A stretch of DNA of 64,000 nt from Candidatus Nitrotoga arctica (GCF_918378365.1 NZ_OU912926.1:2790001-2854000), one strand, 5' to 3'; positions 48,603-58,859 are shown, numbered from the stretch's first letter. Translations and numbers: made by a program. The notes: generated by a model not told the origin, from the sequence alone.

Positions 48603-50480
48603 ATGAAACAAACTATCGCAGTTAACGTGCCGGATATTGGTGACTTTAAGGATGTAACTACTATCGAGGTGTTAGTCCAAATAGGCGAGGCGGTGGTAGC
48701 AGAGCAATCACTGATCACATTGGAAACCGACAAAGCGACTGTGGACGTACCTTCCCCCGCTACGGGGGTGGTAACGGAATTAAAGATCAAAATTGGTGAC
48801 AAGGTCAGCCAAGGCGACTTGATCCTAATGCTAGAAACAGAAACGACAGCGGAAGTACCAATCTCCTCGTCTGCTCAATCCACTCCTGTCACTTCCATCC
48901 CCTCTTTTTCAGAGGAAAAGCCAACCCCCTCACCTGATAAAGAAAAAACGGAAGAAAGCATAGAGACAGGAGAAAGTTTATCTACGCCACAAGTCACTTC
49001 CACCCCATCTTCGACGCCAGAATTTGCTATCCCAACCTCCCCCTCATTTGAAAAAGGTGACCTTCATGCCGAAATAGTCGTCCTGGGCGCTGGCCCCGGT
49101 GGCTATACCGCAGCTTTCCGTGCTGCTGATCTGGGCAAACAGGTAATATTAATTGAACGTCACTCTAAACTCGGTGGGGTGTGTCTTAATGTAGGCTGCA
49201 TTCCATCGAAGGCGCTGTTACATCTCGCCAAGACTATCACCGAGGCAGATGAAATTTCGAATCATGGCGTCACATTTAGCAAACCGACGATCGACATTAA
49301 TAAAATTCGCAGCTGGAAGGAAAGCATTATCGCCAAACTAACCGGCGGCTTAGTCGTATTATCCAAGCAGCGCAAAGTGAACGTAGTTTACGGTGTGGCG
49401 AAATTCAATTCCCCTAACAGCATCACGGTGAAAACCAGCGACGGTAGTAAAACTATCACGTTTGACAATGCCATTATTGCAGCAGGCTCCAGCGTGGCGC
49501 GTATTCCCGGTTTTCCGTACGATGATCCACGCTTGATTGATTCCACCGGTGCATTGCAGTTGCAGGATATCCCTGAGCGTATGTTGATTATTGGCGGAGG
49601 CATCATCGGCTTGGAAATGGGCATGGTATATGACGCGCTAGGCTCCAAAATTTCTGTAGTCGAATTGGCCGATGGCCTCATTCCCGGCGCTGATCGCGAC
49701 CTTGTACGTCCGTTGCACAAGCGCATCGAAAAACGTTACGAAGCAATTTATTTGAAGACCAAAGTCACTAAAATTGAGGCACGGAAGGAAGGGTTGAATA
49801 TAACCTTTGAAGGTGACAATGCACCACAGCCGCAACTATACGACCGTGTGCTGCTCGCCGTAGGACGCCGTCCAAACGGACACGAAATTAACGCAGCAGC
49901 GGCAGGTGTAGTGGTCAATGAAAGTGGTTTCATTCCAGTGGATAAACAACAGCGCAGCAACGTGCCGCACATCTATGCTATCGGCGACATTGTGGGCGAC
50001 CCCATGCTGGCGCACAAAGCAACGCATGAAGGCAAAGTGGCGGCGGAAGTGATTGCCGGGCATAAAGCCAGCTTCGATGCGCTTGCTATCCCGTCTGTGG
50101 CTTATACCGATCCGGAAATTTCCTGGATGGGTCTGACCGAAACGCAAGCTAAAGCACAGGGCATACCCTATGAGAAGGCAGCTTTTCCATGGGCGGCGAG
50201 CGGCCGTGCATTGTCAATGGGGCGGGAAGAAGGGCTTACCAAGCTGCTATATGACCCGCAAACAAAACATATTCTGGGTGCAGGCATCGTGGGCAGCAAT
50301 GCAGGTGAATTGATCGCCGAAACGGTGCTTGCACTGGAAATGGGTGCGAACATGGAGGACATCGCTCTGACTATCCACCCGCACCCCACATTGTCGGAAA
50401 CTGTCGGCTTCGCTGCGGAAATTGCCGAAGGCAGTATTACGGACTTATACATGCCGCGCAAAAAATCAGGGCGTATCTAA
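48603..50480 (+). CDS. lpdA: Dihydrolipoyl dehydrogenase with N-terminal lipoyl domain
   Basis: E3 component of 2-oxoacid dehydrogenase complexes, 625 residues. Residues 1-77 are a lipoyl domain with the lipoylated Lys44 in ETDKATVDVPSPATG. A Ser/Thr/Pro/Glu linker (~80-150) follows, then the flavoprotein with VVLGAGPGGYTAAFRAA, redox CLNVGCIPSKALLH, an NAD-binding IIGGGIIGLEMG, and the active-site HPHPTLSE. This hybrid form is typical of betaproteobacterial pyruvate dehydrogenase E3. The aceE and aceF genes, its usual neighbours, are not in the window. Confidence 0.96.
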   Translation: MKQTIAVNVPDIGDFKDVTTIEVLVQIGEAVVAEQSLITLETDKATVDVPSPATGVVTELKIKIGDKVSQGDLILMLETETTAEVPISSSAQSTPVTSIPSFSEEKPTPSPDKEKTEESIETGESLSTPQVTSTPSSTPEFAIPTSPSFEKGDLHAEIVVLGAGPGGYTAAFRAADLGKQVILIERHSKLGGVCLNVGCIPSKALLHLAKTITEADEISNHGVTFSKPTIDINKIRSWKESIIAKLTGGLVVLSKQRKVNVVYGVAKFNSPNSITVKTSDGSKTITFDNAIIAAGSSVARIPGFPYDDPRLIDSTGALQLQDIPERMLIIGGGIIGLEMGMVYDALGSKISVVELADGLIPGADRDLVRPLHKRIEKRYEAIYLKTKVTKIEARKEGLNITFEGDNAPQPQLYDRVLLAVGRRPNGHEINAAAAGVVVNESGFIPVDKQQRSNVPHIYAIGDIVGDPMLAHKATHEGKVAAEVIAGHKASFDALAIPSVAYTDPEISWMGLTETQAKAQGIPYEKAAFPWAASGRALSMGREEGLTKLLYDPQTKHILGAGIVGSNAGELIAETVLALEMGANMEDIALTIHPHPTLSETVGFAAEIAEGSITDLYMPRKKSGRI

Positions 50481-50496
50481 AAATTTAAATACGCCC
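50469..50496. terminator. Bidirectional hairpin between lpdA and the HerA-like gene
   Basis: GGGCGTAT (50469-50476) and ATACGCCC (50489-50496) form an 8-bp stem that includes the lpdA stop codon in its loop region. It sits between two converging genes and could terminate or protect both messages. No long U-run is present. Confidence 0.5.
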
Positions 50497-50564
50497 TTCA
50501 GAGTCATTATGACGCCTGCTTTACTTCGTCATAAAAATGATCCGAAACTACTTGACGATAGCAC

Positions 50565-52076
50565 CTACCGTCTACCACCCAGGAGCGAACCCAGTACCCC
50601 ACGAATAATTTGCCGCCCGACTGTTGAGCCAATGGCACGGGCAGCACTCTTGGCAAACGCTTCACCTACACCTTCACGACTTCTTGAGGTACTGCCACCA
50701 AATATACTTCCCAACATCCCGCCAAATCCACCGTCGCCACTCGTCTCCTCCTGAGTTGGGTCAGCAGCTTTTGCTGTTGTGCCTTCGGCAGATTTATTGC
50801 TGGCGCGTTTCTTGATAATTTCGTAAGCCGATTCGCGATCCACTGCCTTTTCATAGTGACCCACAAGCAGCGAATCTTGAATAATGGCTTTGCGTTCAGC
50901 GTCATTAATCGGACCTATTTGAGCCTGTGGCGGAACAATGAATGCACGTTCAACAATACCCGGACGGCCTTTTTCGTCCAGGCATGAAACAAGTGCTTCG
51001 CCTACGCCCAGCGTAGTAATAACGGCTTCTTCATCCAGATCGGGATTGTCATGCATGGTTTCAGCTGCTGCCTTCACAGCCTTCTGGTCGCGTGGGCTAA
51101 AGGCACGTAACGCGTGCTGAACACGGTTGCCGAGCTGACCCAGTACCTTATCCGGCACATCTGCTGGGTTTTGAGTGACGAAATATATCCCTACGCCTTT
51201 GGAACGAATCAGACGTACCACTTGTTCGATTTTATCGAGCAGTGCTTCAGGGGCATCATTGAACAGTAAATGTGCTTCGTCGAAGAAGAATACCAGCCGA
51301 GGCTTGGCGAGATCACCCGCTTCGGACAGATGCTCGAATAACTCGGAAAGCAACCACAGCAACATAGTGGAATACACTTTGGGCGAAGACATCAATTTAT
51401 CGGCGGCCAGGATGTTAATCATGCCGTAGCCGTTAGCGTCGGTCTGCATCAGGTCGGTAATATTGAGCATCGGTTCACCAAAAAAACTTTCGCCGCCTTG
51501 CGTTTCAATTTGCAGCAAGCCACGCTGAATCGCACCGATGCTGGCGGTGGAGATGTTGCCGTATTCAGTAGTAAAATCTGCGGCATTGTCACCCACGTTC
51601 TGCAACATTGCGCGCAGATCCTTCAAATCGAGTAATAACAGTCCATTGTCATCGGCGACTTTGAACACTAGCGCCAGCACGCCCTGCTGTACTTCGTTCA
51701 AATTCAACATACGCCCGATGAGCATCGGTCCCATGTCAGAGATAGTGGCACGCAATGGATGACCCATGGTTCCGAATACATCCCAGAACGTTACTGGATA
51801 AGCGCGATGTACAAAATTTTCCAGATTGAGTTGCGCGACTCTTTCGGTGACTTTTTGGTTGTTGCCACCGTTCTTGCTCAAACCGGACAAATCTCCCTTG
51901 ATATCAGAAAGGAATACTGGCACGCCAATACGGCTGAAGGATTCCGCCAATGTTTGCAGGGTGACAGTCTTACCCGTTCCTGTCGCACCGGTTATCAGCC
52001 CGTGGCGATTGGCCATTTGCGGCAGTAAAAAAAGTTCTTGCTTGTTATTTTTAGCGATCAGTAGCGGTTCGCTCAT
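50565..52076 (-). CDS. HerA-like P-loop ATPase (DUF853 family)
   Basis: A 503-residue member of the HerA/FtsK superfamily. It starts [19 protein letters not shown]. Walker A is GATGTGKT at 30-37, then [16 protein letters not shown]. Walker B is [12 protein letters not shown], followed by [13 protein letters not shown] and [14 protein letters not shown]. The C-terminal ~60 residues are Ser/Gly-rich and basic ([13 protein letters not shown]). Family members are often annotated as putative helicases, and their cellular role is unsettled. There is no NurA partner nearby. It is convergent with lpdA. Confidence 0.93.
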   Translation of the reverse strand: MSEPLLIAKNNKQELFLLPQMANRHGLITGATGTGKTVTLQTLAESFSRIGVPVFLSDIKGDLSGLSKNGGNNQKVTERVAQLNLENFVHRAYPVTFWDVFGTMGHPLRATISDMGPMLIGRMLNLNEVQQGVLALVFKVADDNGLLLLDLKDLRAMLQNVGDNAADFTTEYGNISTASIGAIQRGLLQIETQGGESFFGEPMLNITDLMQTDANGYGMINILAADKLMSSPKVYSTMLLWLLSELFEHLSEAGDLAKPRLVFFFDEAHLLFNDAPEALLDKIEQVVRLIRSKGVGIYFVTQNPADVPDKVLGQLGNRVQHALRAFSPRDQKAVKAAAETMHDNPDLDEEAVITTLGVGEALVSCLDEKGRPGIVERAFIVPPQAQIGPINDAERKAIIQDSLLVGHYEKAVDRESAYEIIKKRASNKSAEGTTAKAADPTQEETSGDGGFGGMLGSIFGGSTSRSREGVGEAFAKSAARAIGSTVGRQIIRGVLGSLLGGRR

Positions 52077-52338
52077 ATTGGCTCCGAGTTGATTGGGTGG
52101 TTCTGCACAAAAATGTAGCAGGCTACGATAGTTGCATCAATACACTAATGCAGATTAATCAGGCAAAAAATGATAACGTAGATTCAGTTTCACAATGCAG
52201 GAAAATTATGCATCCTCACTAACACACTTTTTACCACATTGTAATAATATGCTCGATACTATATCTGCGTGCTTCCCAGAAACTTTACAATAGTTACATA
52301 TAAACTTTTAAGCCCACTCTTACAGGAGAAACATCATC

Positions 52339-53154
52339 ATGCCTCGACATATGATCCAAAGTATTCTATTTGCCTCTATTACACTTGCTGCTAGCCATGC
52401 TCACGCCATTGATTTTGGTGATTTAATCAACAAAGAACTTGGCAGTTTGGGGAAATCTACCCAAAAAAATTCAGAACCTGCAGCCTCTAGCAACACACCG
52501 GCAACAACGGGAACTCTAAAATCTGCGGCAAATTTGGCTAATTTTAGCAACAATGATCAGGTTAGCAGCTTGAAGCAAGCCCTCATTCAGGGTGCAGAAA
52601 CTGCCGTTGCCAGTCTTGCCAAAGAGAACGGTTACCTCGGTAACGATAAGGTGCGCATTCCGCTGCCGGAAAGTCTGCAAAAAGCGGACGGCTTATTACG
52701 TAAATTTGGCATGGGAAAGTATGCCGACGACTTGACTACCTCTATAAATCGGGCCGCCGAAACAGCGGTTCCTGAAGCAAAAGATCTGCTAGTGGGTGCA
52801 GTCAATAAAATGACCGTGGACGATGCCAAAGGCATACTCACGGGCGGCAGTGATGCCGCCACGCAATATTTCCGCAAAAACACTGAAACTGCGCTGGCCG
52901 GAAAATTTAAACCTGTCGTGGCAACTTCAATACAGAAAGTGAAGCTCGCGGAGACCTATGATCAATTCGCTGAAAAGGGGGTGCAGTTTGGTTTGATAGA
53001 CAAACGCGATACCAAGATGGATGACTACATTACCCGCAAAGCAATGGACGGCTTGTTTTTGATGATGGCCGAGCAGGAAAAAGCGATTCGCGCAAACCCG
53101 CTGGAAGCAACGGGTAATCTGGCGAAAAAGATTTTTTCGGCAATCAAATTTTAA
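52339..53154 (+). CDS. DUF4197 domain periplasmic protein
   Basis: A 271-residue exported protein. The signal peptide ends near SHAHAIDFG (cleavage about residue 23). A low-complexity Ser/Ala/Thr segment follows, then the DUF4197 domain (~75-265) with GYLGNDKVRIPLPESLQKAD, AETAVPEAKDLLVGAVNKMT and DAKGILTGGSDAATQYFRKN. No enzymatic motif is known for the family. The SD TACAGGAGAAA is strong. A hairpin at 53183-53206 separates it from the next gene. Confidence 0.92.
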   Translation: MPRHMIQSILFASITLAASHAHAIDFGDLINKELGSLGKSTQKNSEPAASSNTPATTGTLKSAANLANFSNNDQVSSLKQALIQGAETAVASLAKENGYLGNDKVRIPLPESLQKADGLLRKFGMGKYADDLTTSINRAAETAVPEAKDLLVGAVNKMTVDDAKGILTGGSDAATQYFRKNTETALAGKFKPVVATSIQKVKLAETYDQFAEKGVQFGLIDKRDTKMDDYITRKAMDGLFLMMAEQEKAIRANPLEATGNLAKKIFSAIKF

Positions 53155-53182
53155 TCGGTCTGTCATTCACTTTTAGTGGGAA

Positions 53183-53206
53183 GGGTGGTTTTGGCAGAAA
53201 CCACCC
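53183..53206 (+). terminator. Terminator-like hairpin after DUF4197 gene
   Basis: A 9-bp stem GGGTGGTTT / AAACCACCC with a 6-nt loop is followed by ACTTTCT. Flanking AGTGGG (53175) and CCCACT (53204) allow an alternative pairing. Its position argues that the next coding sequence starts after it, at 53218 rather than at the in-frame GTG 53176. Confidence 0.7.
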
Positions 53207-53217
53207 ACTTTCTGGAC

Positions 53218-53616
53218 ATGACTGAGTCTACCAGTCTGTTATCGCTTTTCATTAGCAGCTTCCTTGCCGCCACCTTGCTTCCTGGTGGCTCTGAAATTGT
53301 ACTAATCAGTGTGCTAAAGCTGTACCCGGAATTATTCTGGCCTGCGCTTTTGCTCAGCACTCTCGGCAATACGCTAGGCGGCATGGTGTCATTTGGTATG
53401 GGTCGATTGTTACCGCAAACCCATAAGCTCAAACATGTGGAGAAAATACAGCACTACGGCACACCTGCATTACTGCTTGCCTGGGTGCCATTACTGGGTG
53501 ATGCGCTGTGTCTTGCTGCCGGATGGCTAAGACTCAATCCTTGGCACGCTGCGTTATTCATGGCGATAGGCAAATTCGCGCGGTACTGGATCATTGCGAT
53601 CGCAACCCAAATTTGA
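53218..53616 (+). CDS. YqaA-like small membrane protein (SNARE-associated/DedA relative)
   Basis: A 132-residue inner-membrane protein with about four hydrophobic helices. LFISSFLAATLLPGGSEIVL at the N terminus and YGTPALLLAWVPLLGDALCLAAGWLR in the middle match the YqaA family, a short relative of the DedA/SNARE-associated (VTT) group that includes lipid scramblase-type proteins. The start at 53218 (MTESTSLLSL) avoids the upstream hairpin, although its SD is weak. Confidence 0.85.
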   Translation: MTESTSLLSLFISSFLAATLLPGGSEIVLISVLKLYPELFWPALLLSTLGNTLGGMVSFGMGRLLPQTHKLKHVEKIQHYGTPALLLAWVPLLGDALCLAAGWLRLNPWHAALFMAIGKFARYWIIAIATQI

Positions 53617-53739
53617 ATCAATGCAATCAGACGAAAAACTCACGATCCCATTACTTCGATACCGTTTCCTCATAAAAGAATAACGTATGGATAATCGTAG
53701 AAGATTATGACGCTAACAAATAGGTTGAATTTAAGGTTA

Positions 53740-56700
53740 TCAGGCCTTTGATCGAACAAATTCCTCGAACTGATCGGCCGGCAGTGGCTTGCAATAATAG
53801 TAGCCCTGCATCTCATCGCAACCCTGTTCCCGCAGGAACGCCAGTTGCCCCGCCGTTTCCACTCCCTCAGCGATGGTTTGCAGACCAAGGCTCTTCGCCA
53901 TGTTGATGACGGCACTAACGATAGCCCTGTCTTCCGGATCGGTGCTGATGTCGCGTACAAAGGACTGATCGATCTTGAGTTTGTACACCTTGAATTTTTT
54001 CAGATGACTCAGTGAAGAATAGCCGGTACCAAAATCATCGATCGACATACGCACGCCGCGCTCGTGCAGTTTGTTCATCACGGCAATAGCATTTTGTGGG
54101 TCATGCATCGCTACGCCCTCGGTCAGCTCCAGCTCCAGATATTCTGGCGGCAAGCCCTCTTCGTCGAGGATACGCGTGATCAAATTGGGCAAATCGGGAT
54201 GGCGGAACTGAACTGCGGAAAGATTCACCGCCATGACCAGCGGAACCAGACCGTTCTGCATCCACGATTTTGCCTGTCGCGCCGCGTGCCTCAGCACCCA
54301 CTCCCCAATCGGCATGATCAGCCCGCTTTCTTCTGCGGAGGGAATGAATTCCGATGGCGAAACTGAACCCAGCGCTGGATGTGTCCAGTGCAGCAGAGCT
54401 TCCGCCCCAATGATCCGTCCGTCCTGCATAGAAACCTGAGGCTGGTAGTGCACTTGTAGTTGATTGCGTTCCAACGCCTGGCGCAGCGCATTGACCAGTT
54501 TCAAGTGGCGCGCCGAACGAATCTGCATTTCAGCAGTAAAGAAACGGTAGCCATGACGACCTTCATGCTTGGCGCGATACATGGCAGAATCGGCGCTTTT
54601 AGAGAGGGTCTCCAGATCTGTGCCGTCGCCTGGATAAAGGGCAATGCCAATCGAGCCGGTTACATTCAGGTCATACTGTTCTATCTGGCAGGGTACAGCG
54701 ATAACATCCAACAGCTTCTGCGCCACAAGAGGCGCTTCGTGTGCGTCGACACCGTACAATAAGAAGATGAATTCATCCCCCCCAAGGCGCGACACCATGT
54801 CTTCCTCGCGTAGCACCAAGCGCAGCCGTTTGGCCAGTTCCACCAGCAAAGCATCACCAACACTGTGGCCGAGCGTATCGTTAATATCCTTGAAGTGATC
54901 GAGATCGAGGAACATCAACGTCACTGGCACTTGACTCCGCTGCGCCAAGCTGATGACATATTTAGCGTGGTTGTTCAACTGAACGCGATTCGGTAATCCG
55001 GTGAGCGAGTCGAAATGCGCCAGGTATTGAATACGCTTTTCGGCTTCCTTGCGCGCAGTGATATCTCTGGTAATACCAAGCAACATCGTAATTGTGCCGT
55101 CCGCATTACTTAAGGGCGCGGCATGAGTTTCCAGCCAGCGCTGAGCTCCTTTGATGCCTTTTATTTCGAACTCAAAAAAACAACTTTCGCCACTCATCAC
55201 GCGTTTATGCATGGCGAGAAAGGAATCGTGATACGCGGAAAGAATAAAATCTACGAGTTTACGCTGTTGCACCTCCTCTATGGAGTCTGCTTCAAGCATG
55301 GCGAGTCCCATAGCATTCATTTCCAGGATTCGACCGCCGCTGTCTAAGACCTTTATGCATTCCGGCTCTGTCTCGATGATGGTGCGCAAGCGCTGTTCGC
55401 TCTCCCGCAACGCCTCTTCTGCTCGCTTACGTTGCGCTTCGTGCCCAAAACTTTTCAGCGCATAGTCTATGTCCATCGCCATTCCCACCAGCAAATTACG
55501 CACATTTTCGTCGAAGGCGTTGTCCACATCGGTATAGAGGGTTAAAACCCCGATGACTTCACCATTACAATGCAGTGGCAACGCGGCAGATGACGCCCAC
55601 CCAAACCGTGCACCGTGCTTATGCCATAGCGTAGTGATAGGGTCATGCTGAAAATTTTGACACCAAAATGGCAAGTTTTCGCGGAACGCAGAGCTGGTCG
55701 GTCCACGTCCGTATGGTTCATCGACTGCCACTGGAATCTGCAGCCCTTTCAGATATTCCACACCACTGCCAAAGGATGCGACCGGCTTTATATAGTCACT
55801 CTGTTCTTCAAGTACACCTACCCATGCCATATCAATGCCACCAAAATTCACTACAACGCGGCAGACTTGCGTGAATAACTCCGTCTCGCTGGTGCAGCGC
55901 ACGATGGCCTGGTTACACTTGCTCAAAGCGGCATAAAGCTTAGTCAGGCGTTGATTTTTTGCTTCGGCTTCCTTACGCTGAGCGTCAATCCTGGCCAGAC
56001 TGATCTGTGTTTCCGATAACCAGTCCAGCACGCTGTTTTCCATGCCTTTAGCGACCGTAATGACGGATGAAAAATTTCCACTGCCAAGATGGGCGATGCG
56101 CGTATGCAGTTCGTTCACTGAGCCACCCAGAGTCGCATGCAAGTTCCGTTGCAGTTTCCAGAGTAGGACTGCCAGCAGCATGCCCAGCAGGATGAAGATC
56201 GAACGCATCAAGGTGGCGTAGGTTTCGGCGGTATGCACGGCCTCCAAGGTACGTTTATCGGCCATTCTTTGAAACTGGCTGATCGGCCGCATGACGCTAG
56301 CCTTGGCTTGGTGGTAAGCCTCGTCATGCAACATAGCAATTGCCCCGGCGCGGTTCACCTCAGTCAACGGGCTGGTTGATTCGATCAATTTCATTGCAGC
56401 AAATTCAGTGCGTGTGAGCGTATCCGAGTTGGCTTTTGCCTCCGCCAGTTTGGCGAATTCTTCTGCAGTAAAACCAGCCCCTCGCATCAACTCCAGCAAG
56501 GGAACCGCCAGTCCCGGCGGCCGCGGACGCTGGTCATCACGCAGCACGATATCCCAGTAGATGTTGCGGTAGTCGATTGGGCGAGGCTTTCTGCCATCCT
56601 GGATGTCGAGGATTTCCTGATAGTGTTGCTTATAGATTGGATCTCCGATCACCACATAGGTGCGAACCATACGTGTAAGGTCATCAGACGACTGGCGCAA

Positions 56701-56865
56701 TTCATCCGCCAGCAAAAAAGACCGCTGCCGCGACTCATTAGCGCGGCCGATCTCCCTTTCTGCGCAAGCATAAACGGCAAAGGTTGCGGCGAAAACAACG
56801 AGCATACCCAGTGTCACCCAGAGGTGGTTCGAAAATCGGGGCAAGTTGTTCTTGAAAATTGTCAT
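53740..56865 (-). CDS. Membrane GAF-PAS-GGDEF-EAL cyclic-di-GMP protein
   Basis: A 1041-residue c-di-GMP turnover protein. TM1 is at ~14-33. A periplasmic sensor (~34-205) has IDYRNIYWDIVLRDDQRPRP and AKANSDTLTRTEFAAMK, a segment I recall from similar sensors in other betaproteobacteria and methanotrophs. TM2 is at ~207-225, GAF ~310-465 and PAS ~480-600. The diguanylate cyclase core at ~610-775 has an intact GGDEF near residue 696. The phosphodiesterase at ~785-1041 has intact EALLHW near 822 and DDFGTGYSSL. Both catalytic signatures look complete, so it may be bifunctional. Confidence 0.94.
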   Translation of the reverse strand: MTIFKNNLPRFSNHLWVTLGMLVVFAATFAVYACAEREIGRANESRQRSFLLADELRQSSDDLTRMVRTYVVIGDPIYKQHYQEILDIQDGRKPRPIDYRNIYWDIVLRDDQRPRPPGLAVPLLELMRGAGFTAEEFAKLAEAKANSDTLTRTEFAAMKLIESTSPLTEVNRAGAIAMLHDEAYHQAKASVMRPISQFQRMADKRTLEAVHTAETYATLMRSIFILLGMLLAVLLWKLQRNLHATLGGSVNELHTRIAHLGSGNFSSVITVAKGMENSVLDWLSETQISLARIDAQRKEAEAKNQRLTKLYAALSKCNQAIVRCTSETELFTQVCRVVVNFGGIDMAWVGVLEEQSDYIKPVASFGSGVEYLKGLQIPVAVDEPYGRGPTSSAFRENLPFWCQNFQHDPITTLWHKHGARFGWASSAALPLHCNGEVIGVLTLYTDVDNAFDENVRNLLVGMAMDIDYALKSFGHEAQRKRAEEALRESEQRLRTIIETEPECIKVLDSGGRILEMNAMGLAMLEADSIEEVQQRKLVDFILSAYHDSFLAMHKRVMSGESCFFEFEIKGIKGAQRWLETHAAPLSNADGTITMLLGITRDITARKEAEKRIQYLAHFDSLTGLPNRVQLNNHAKYVISLAQRSQVPVTLMFLDLDHFKDINDTLGHSVGDALLVELAKRLRLVLREEDMVSRLGGDEFIFLLYGVDAHEAPLVAQKLLDVIAVPCQIEQYDLNVTGSIGIALYPGDGTDLETLSKSADSAMYRAKHEGRHGYRFFTAEMQIRSARHLKLVNALRQALERNQLQVHYQPQVSMQDGRIIGAEALLHWTHPALGSVSPSEFIPSAEESGLIMPIGEWVLRHAARQAKSWMQNGLVPLVMAVNLSAVQFRHPDLPNLITRILDEEGLPPEYLELELTEGVAMHDPQNAIAVMNKLHERGVRMSIDDFGTGYSSLSHLKKFKVYKLKIDQSFVRDISTDPEDRAIVSAVINMAKSLGLQTIAEGVETAGQLAFLREQGCDEMQGYYYCKPLPADQFEEFVRSKA

Positions 56866-57239
56866 TGTGTTTATTCCTTCTGAGCGCGTCGCACATCGTG
56901 AAAAAGAGTTAACCGGCGCGTAGATTCTGACGCGGATTCAATTTCAGGACGCAACAAAAGCATTCGGCATTTATGCCCGATTCTGCGCTAAGGTAACGCT
57001 GATTTAATAAACGCAATGCTGTTATGAAATATTTAAACATAATAGATGACAAACACAGTGGGCCGCAATGAAACTGCAAATCTTGGATGAGAAGCTATAC
57101 CTAACCAAGGAGTACATGCGCGTATCGAATGCCATTATAATGATCAAAAGGTAAGCAACTTTGGTTTGGTGGACGCTAGGCAGTAGGGGCGGGCTTTTCA
57201 TACACGGTGCGAAGTATTAATTTTTTCTGGGGAAATTCA
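56866..57239. other. Divergent intergenic region, 374 bp
   Basis: It separates the minus-strand GGDEF-EAL gene from the plus-strand Sel1 gene and must hold both promoters. A 28-codon ATG ORF (57068-57154, plus; begins MKLQILDEKLYL) lacks family resemblance. No strong hairpin or repeat was found. Confidence 0.35.
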
Positions 57240-58253
57240 ATGAAAAAATGGGTTTTTTATTTAACTGTAATATTGGCAATGAGCAGTGGCCTAGCCAAAG
57301 CACATCCTGATGAGGGCAAGGCAGAAGGCAAATATGTGCACGTTAAAGAAGCATTACGCTTGGCTGCCGAACAAGGTGATGCAACTGCGCAAAACGACCT
57401 TGGTGAACTGTTTCTCTATGGGGACGGCGTTACACAAGACAGTCAGGAAGCGGTAAAGTGGTTTCGCCTGGCTGCCCAACAAGGACATGCCAATGCACAA
57501 TTTAACCTGGGATTAAGTTACGGCAACGGCCAAGGGGTTACTCAAGATTATCAGGAAGCGGTTAAGTGGTTTCGCTCGGCGGCCGAACAGAAACATGCAA
57601 AAGCACAGTTTAATCTTGGCCTAAGTTATGCCAATGGGCAAGGCGTAATACAGAATTTTGAGGAAGCTATAAAGTGGTTTCGTTTGGCTGCCGAGCAGGG
57701 TGATACAGTCGCACAATACATCCTTGGCGGAATCTATCTTGATGGGAAAGTTGTAGCGCAAAATTACCAGGAAGCGGTGAAATGGCTTCACTTGGCTGCC
57801 CAGCAAGGGCATGCAAAAGCACAATTTAATCTTGGAGTAAGCTATGGCAACGGCCAGGGCGTTACCCAAGACACTCAGGAAGCGGTAAAGTGGTTTCGCT
57901 TGGCGGCCGAACAAGGACATGCAAAGGCACAATATTATCTTGGCTTAAGTTATGCCAACAGGCAGGGCATTAACCAGGACTATCAGGAAGCAGTAAAGTG
58001 GTTTCGCTTGGCGGCCAAGCAAGGAAATGCAAGCGCACAAAATAGTCTTGGCTCAAGTTATGACCTCGGTCAAGGCGTTACACAAGATTATGTTCGCGCA
58101 CATATCTGGTTTAATCTCGCAACAGTCAATGGTCACAGTGCCGCGCAGGAAAATCTTAATAAAGCGGCTCAACACATGACACCGGCCCAAATCGCTGAAG
58201 CGCAAAAATTGGCACGCGATTGCAAGAAGAGCAATTACACAAACTGCGATTAG
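57240..58253 (+). CDS. Exported Sel1-repeat protein
   Basis: A 337-residue protein with a signal peptide (MKKWVFYLTVILAMSSGLAKA) and seven to eight Sel1-like repeats of 36 residues (consensus YQEAVKWFRLAAEQGHAKAQ, then FNLGLSYGNGQGVTQD). Sel1 repeats are TPR-like solenoids for protein contacts. The C-terminal tail has two Cys (ARDCKKSNYTNCD). ATG 57240 has GGGGAAA upstream and gives the signal peptide. The repeats are nearly identical at DNA level (108-bp period), so copy number may vary. The function is unknown. Confidence 0.92.
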   Translation: MKKWVFYLTVILAMSSGLAKAHPDEGKAEGKYVHVKEALRLAAEQGDATAQNDLGELFLYGDGVTQDSQEAVKWFRLAAQQGHANAQFNLGLSYGNGQGVTQDYQEAVKWFRSAAEQKHAKAQFNLGLSYANGQGVIQNFEEAIKWFRLAAEQGDTVAQYILGGIYLDGKVVAQNYQEAVKWLHLAAQQGHAKAQFNLGVSYGNGQGVTQDTQEAVKWFRLAAEQGHAKAQYYLGLSYANRQGINQDYQEAVKWFRLAAKQGNASAQNSLGSSYDLGQGVTQDYVRAHIWFNLATVNGHSAAQENLNKAAQHMTPAQIAEAQKLARDCKKSNYTNCD

Positions 58254-58273
58254 AACAACCTATTTGTTGTTCT
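58252..58273 (+). terminator. Hairpin at the end of the Sel1 gene
   Basis: AGAACAAC (58252-58259) and GTTGTTCT (58266-58273) pair perfectly over 8 bp with a 6-nt loop, starting inside the stop codon. No clear U-run follows, so termination is plausible but not certain. Confidence 0.5.
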
Positions 58274-58859
58274 GAAGAAGACAAATAAATTTCCTGCCTA
58301 ATTTATCTTCGATTCCATGAGACGTTGAATAGGGGTAGGAAATCCGGCCATTGTTTGTAATCGCCTCGTATCGTACTTGACCACGGCTATCAAAGCCGTC
58401 GTTTGACGAGTTGGTCTGTATTATGTCGCCATGCACAATCAAAATCCGAAATCCTTCATCTGGACGACCAAGGCAAATGACATTCTTTAATTAAGTCATC
58501 CTCGCCAACTACCACTTAAATTCCATTAAAAACACCCGCCTCTCTGTGTGAGAGGCGCACAGACAGCGGTCGGCTACAGTATTTAACGTTCGTCCATATC
58601 TTACTGGAGCTGGGCGAACGGTTGCCACCCGTCTCTCAGGTTGCTCAGCTGGGCTAAGCTACCTTGCATCGTCTTTTTCCATATTTTTTCAACCCGAATA
58701 TTAACCGGAGGTTAAATCCATTTGCGGGCTGAGCCTATCGTTAAATTACTGGCATGGCTTCTCGGCGACTACGAGTGCAAAATCGTCACAGAGATGCTGA
58801 TTCACCACTAGCGCAATCAGCAAGGGTCAAGCTCTATAGATTCGACAATTGAATTTCAA
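58274..58859. other. Intergenic region, ~590 bp, at the edge of the siderophore cluster
   Basis: This gap lies between convergent genes. It contains the inverted repeat GCCTCTC-TGTGT-GAGAGGC (near 58530-58550) and a 29-codon TTG ORF at 58722-58811, preceded by GGAGG and beginning LRAEPIVKLL. The ORF has no recognised relative. The base composition rises in G+C to its right. A small ORF on the minus strand (58260-58442) is not convincing. Confidence 0.35.

Noticed and set aside
53176..53217. GTG 53176 as the start of the YqaA-like protein
   Set aside because: It would place a strong terminator-like hairpin inside the coding region and add a non-family N terminus.
58260..58442. 60-codon minus-strand ORF (MIVHGDIIQTNS...)
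   Set aside because: No SD or known family, and it lies over the Sel1 terminator hairpin. Evidence is too thin for a gene call.
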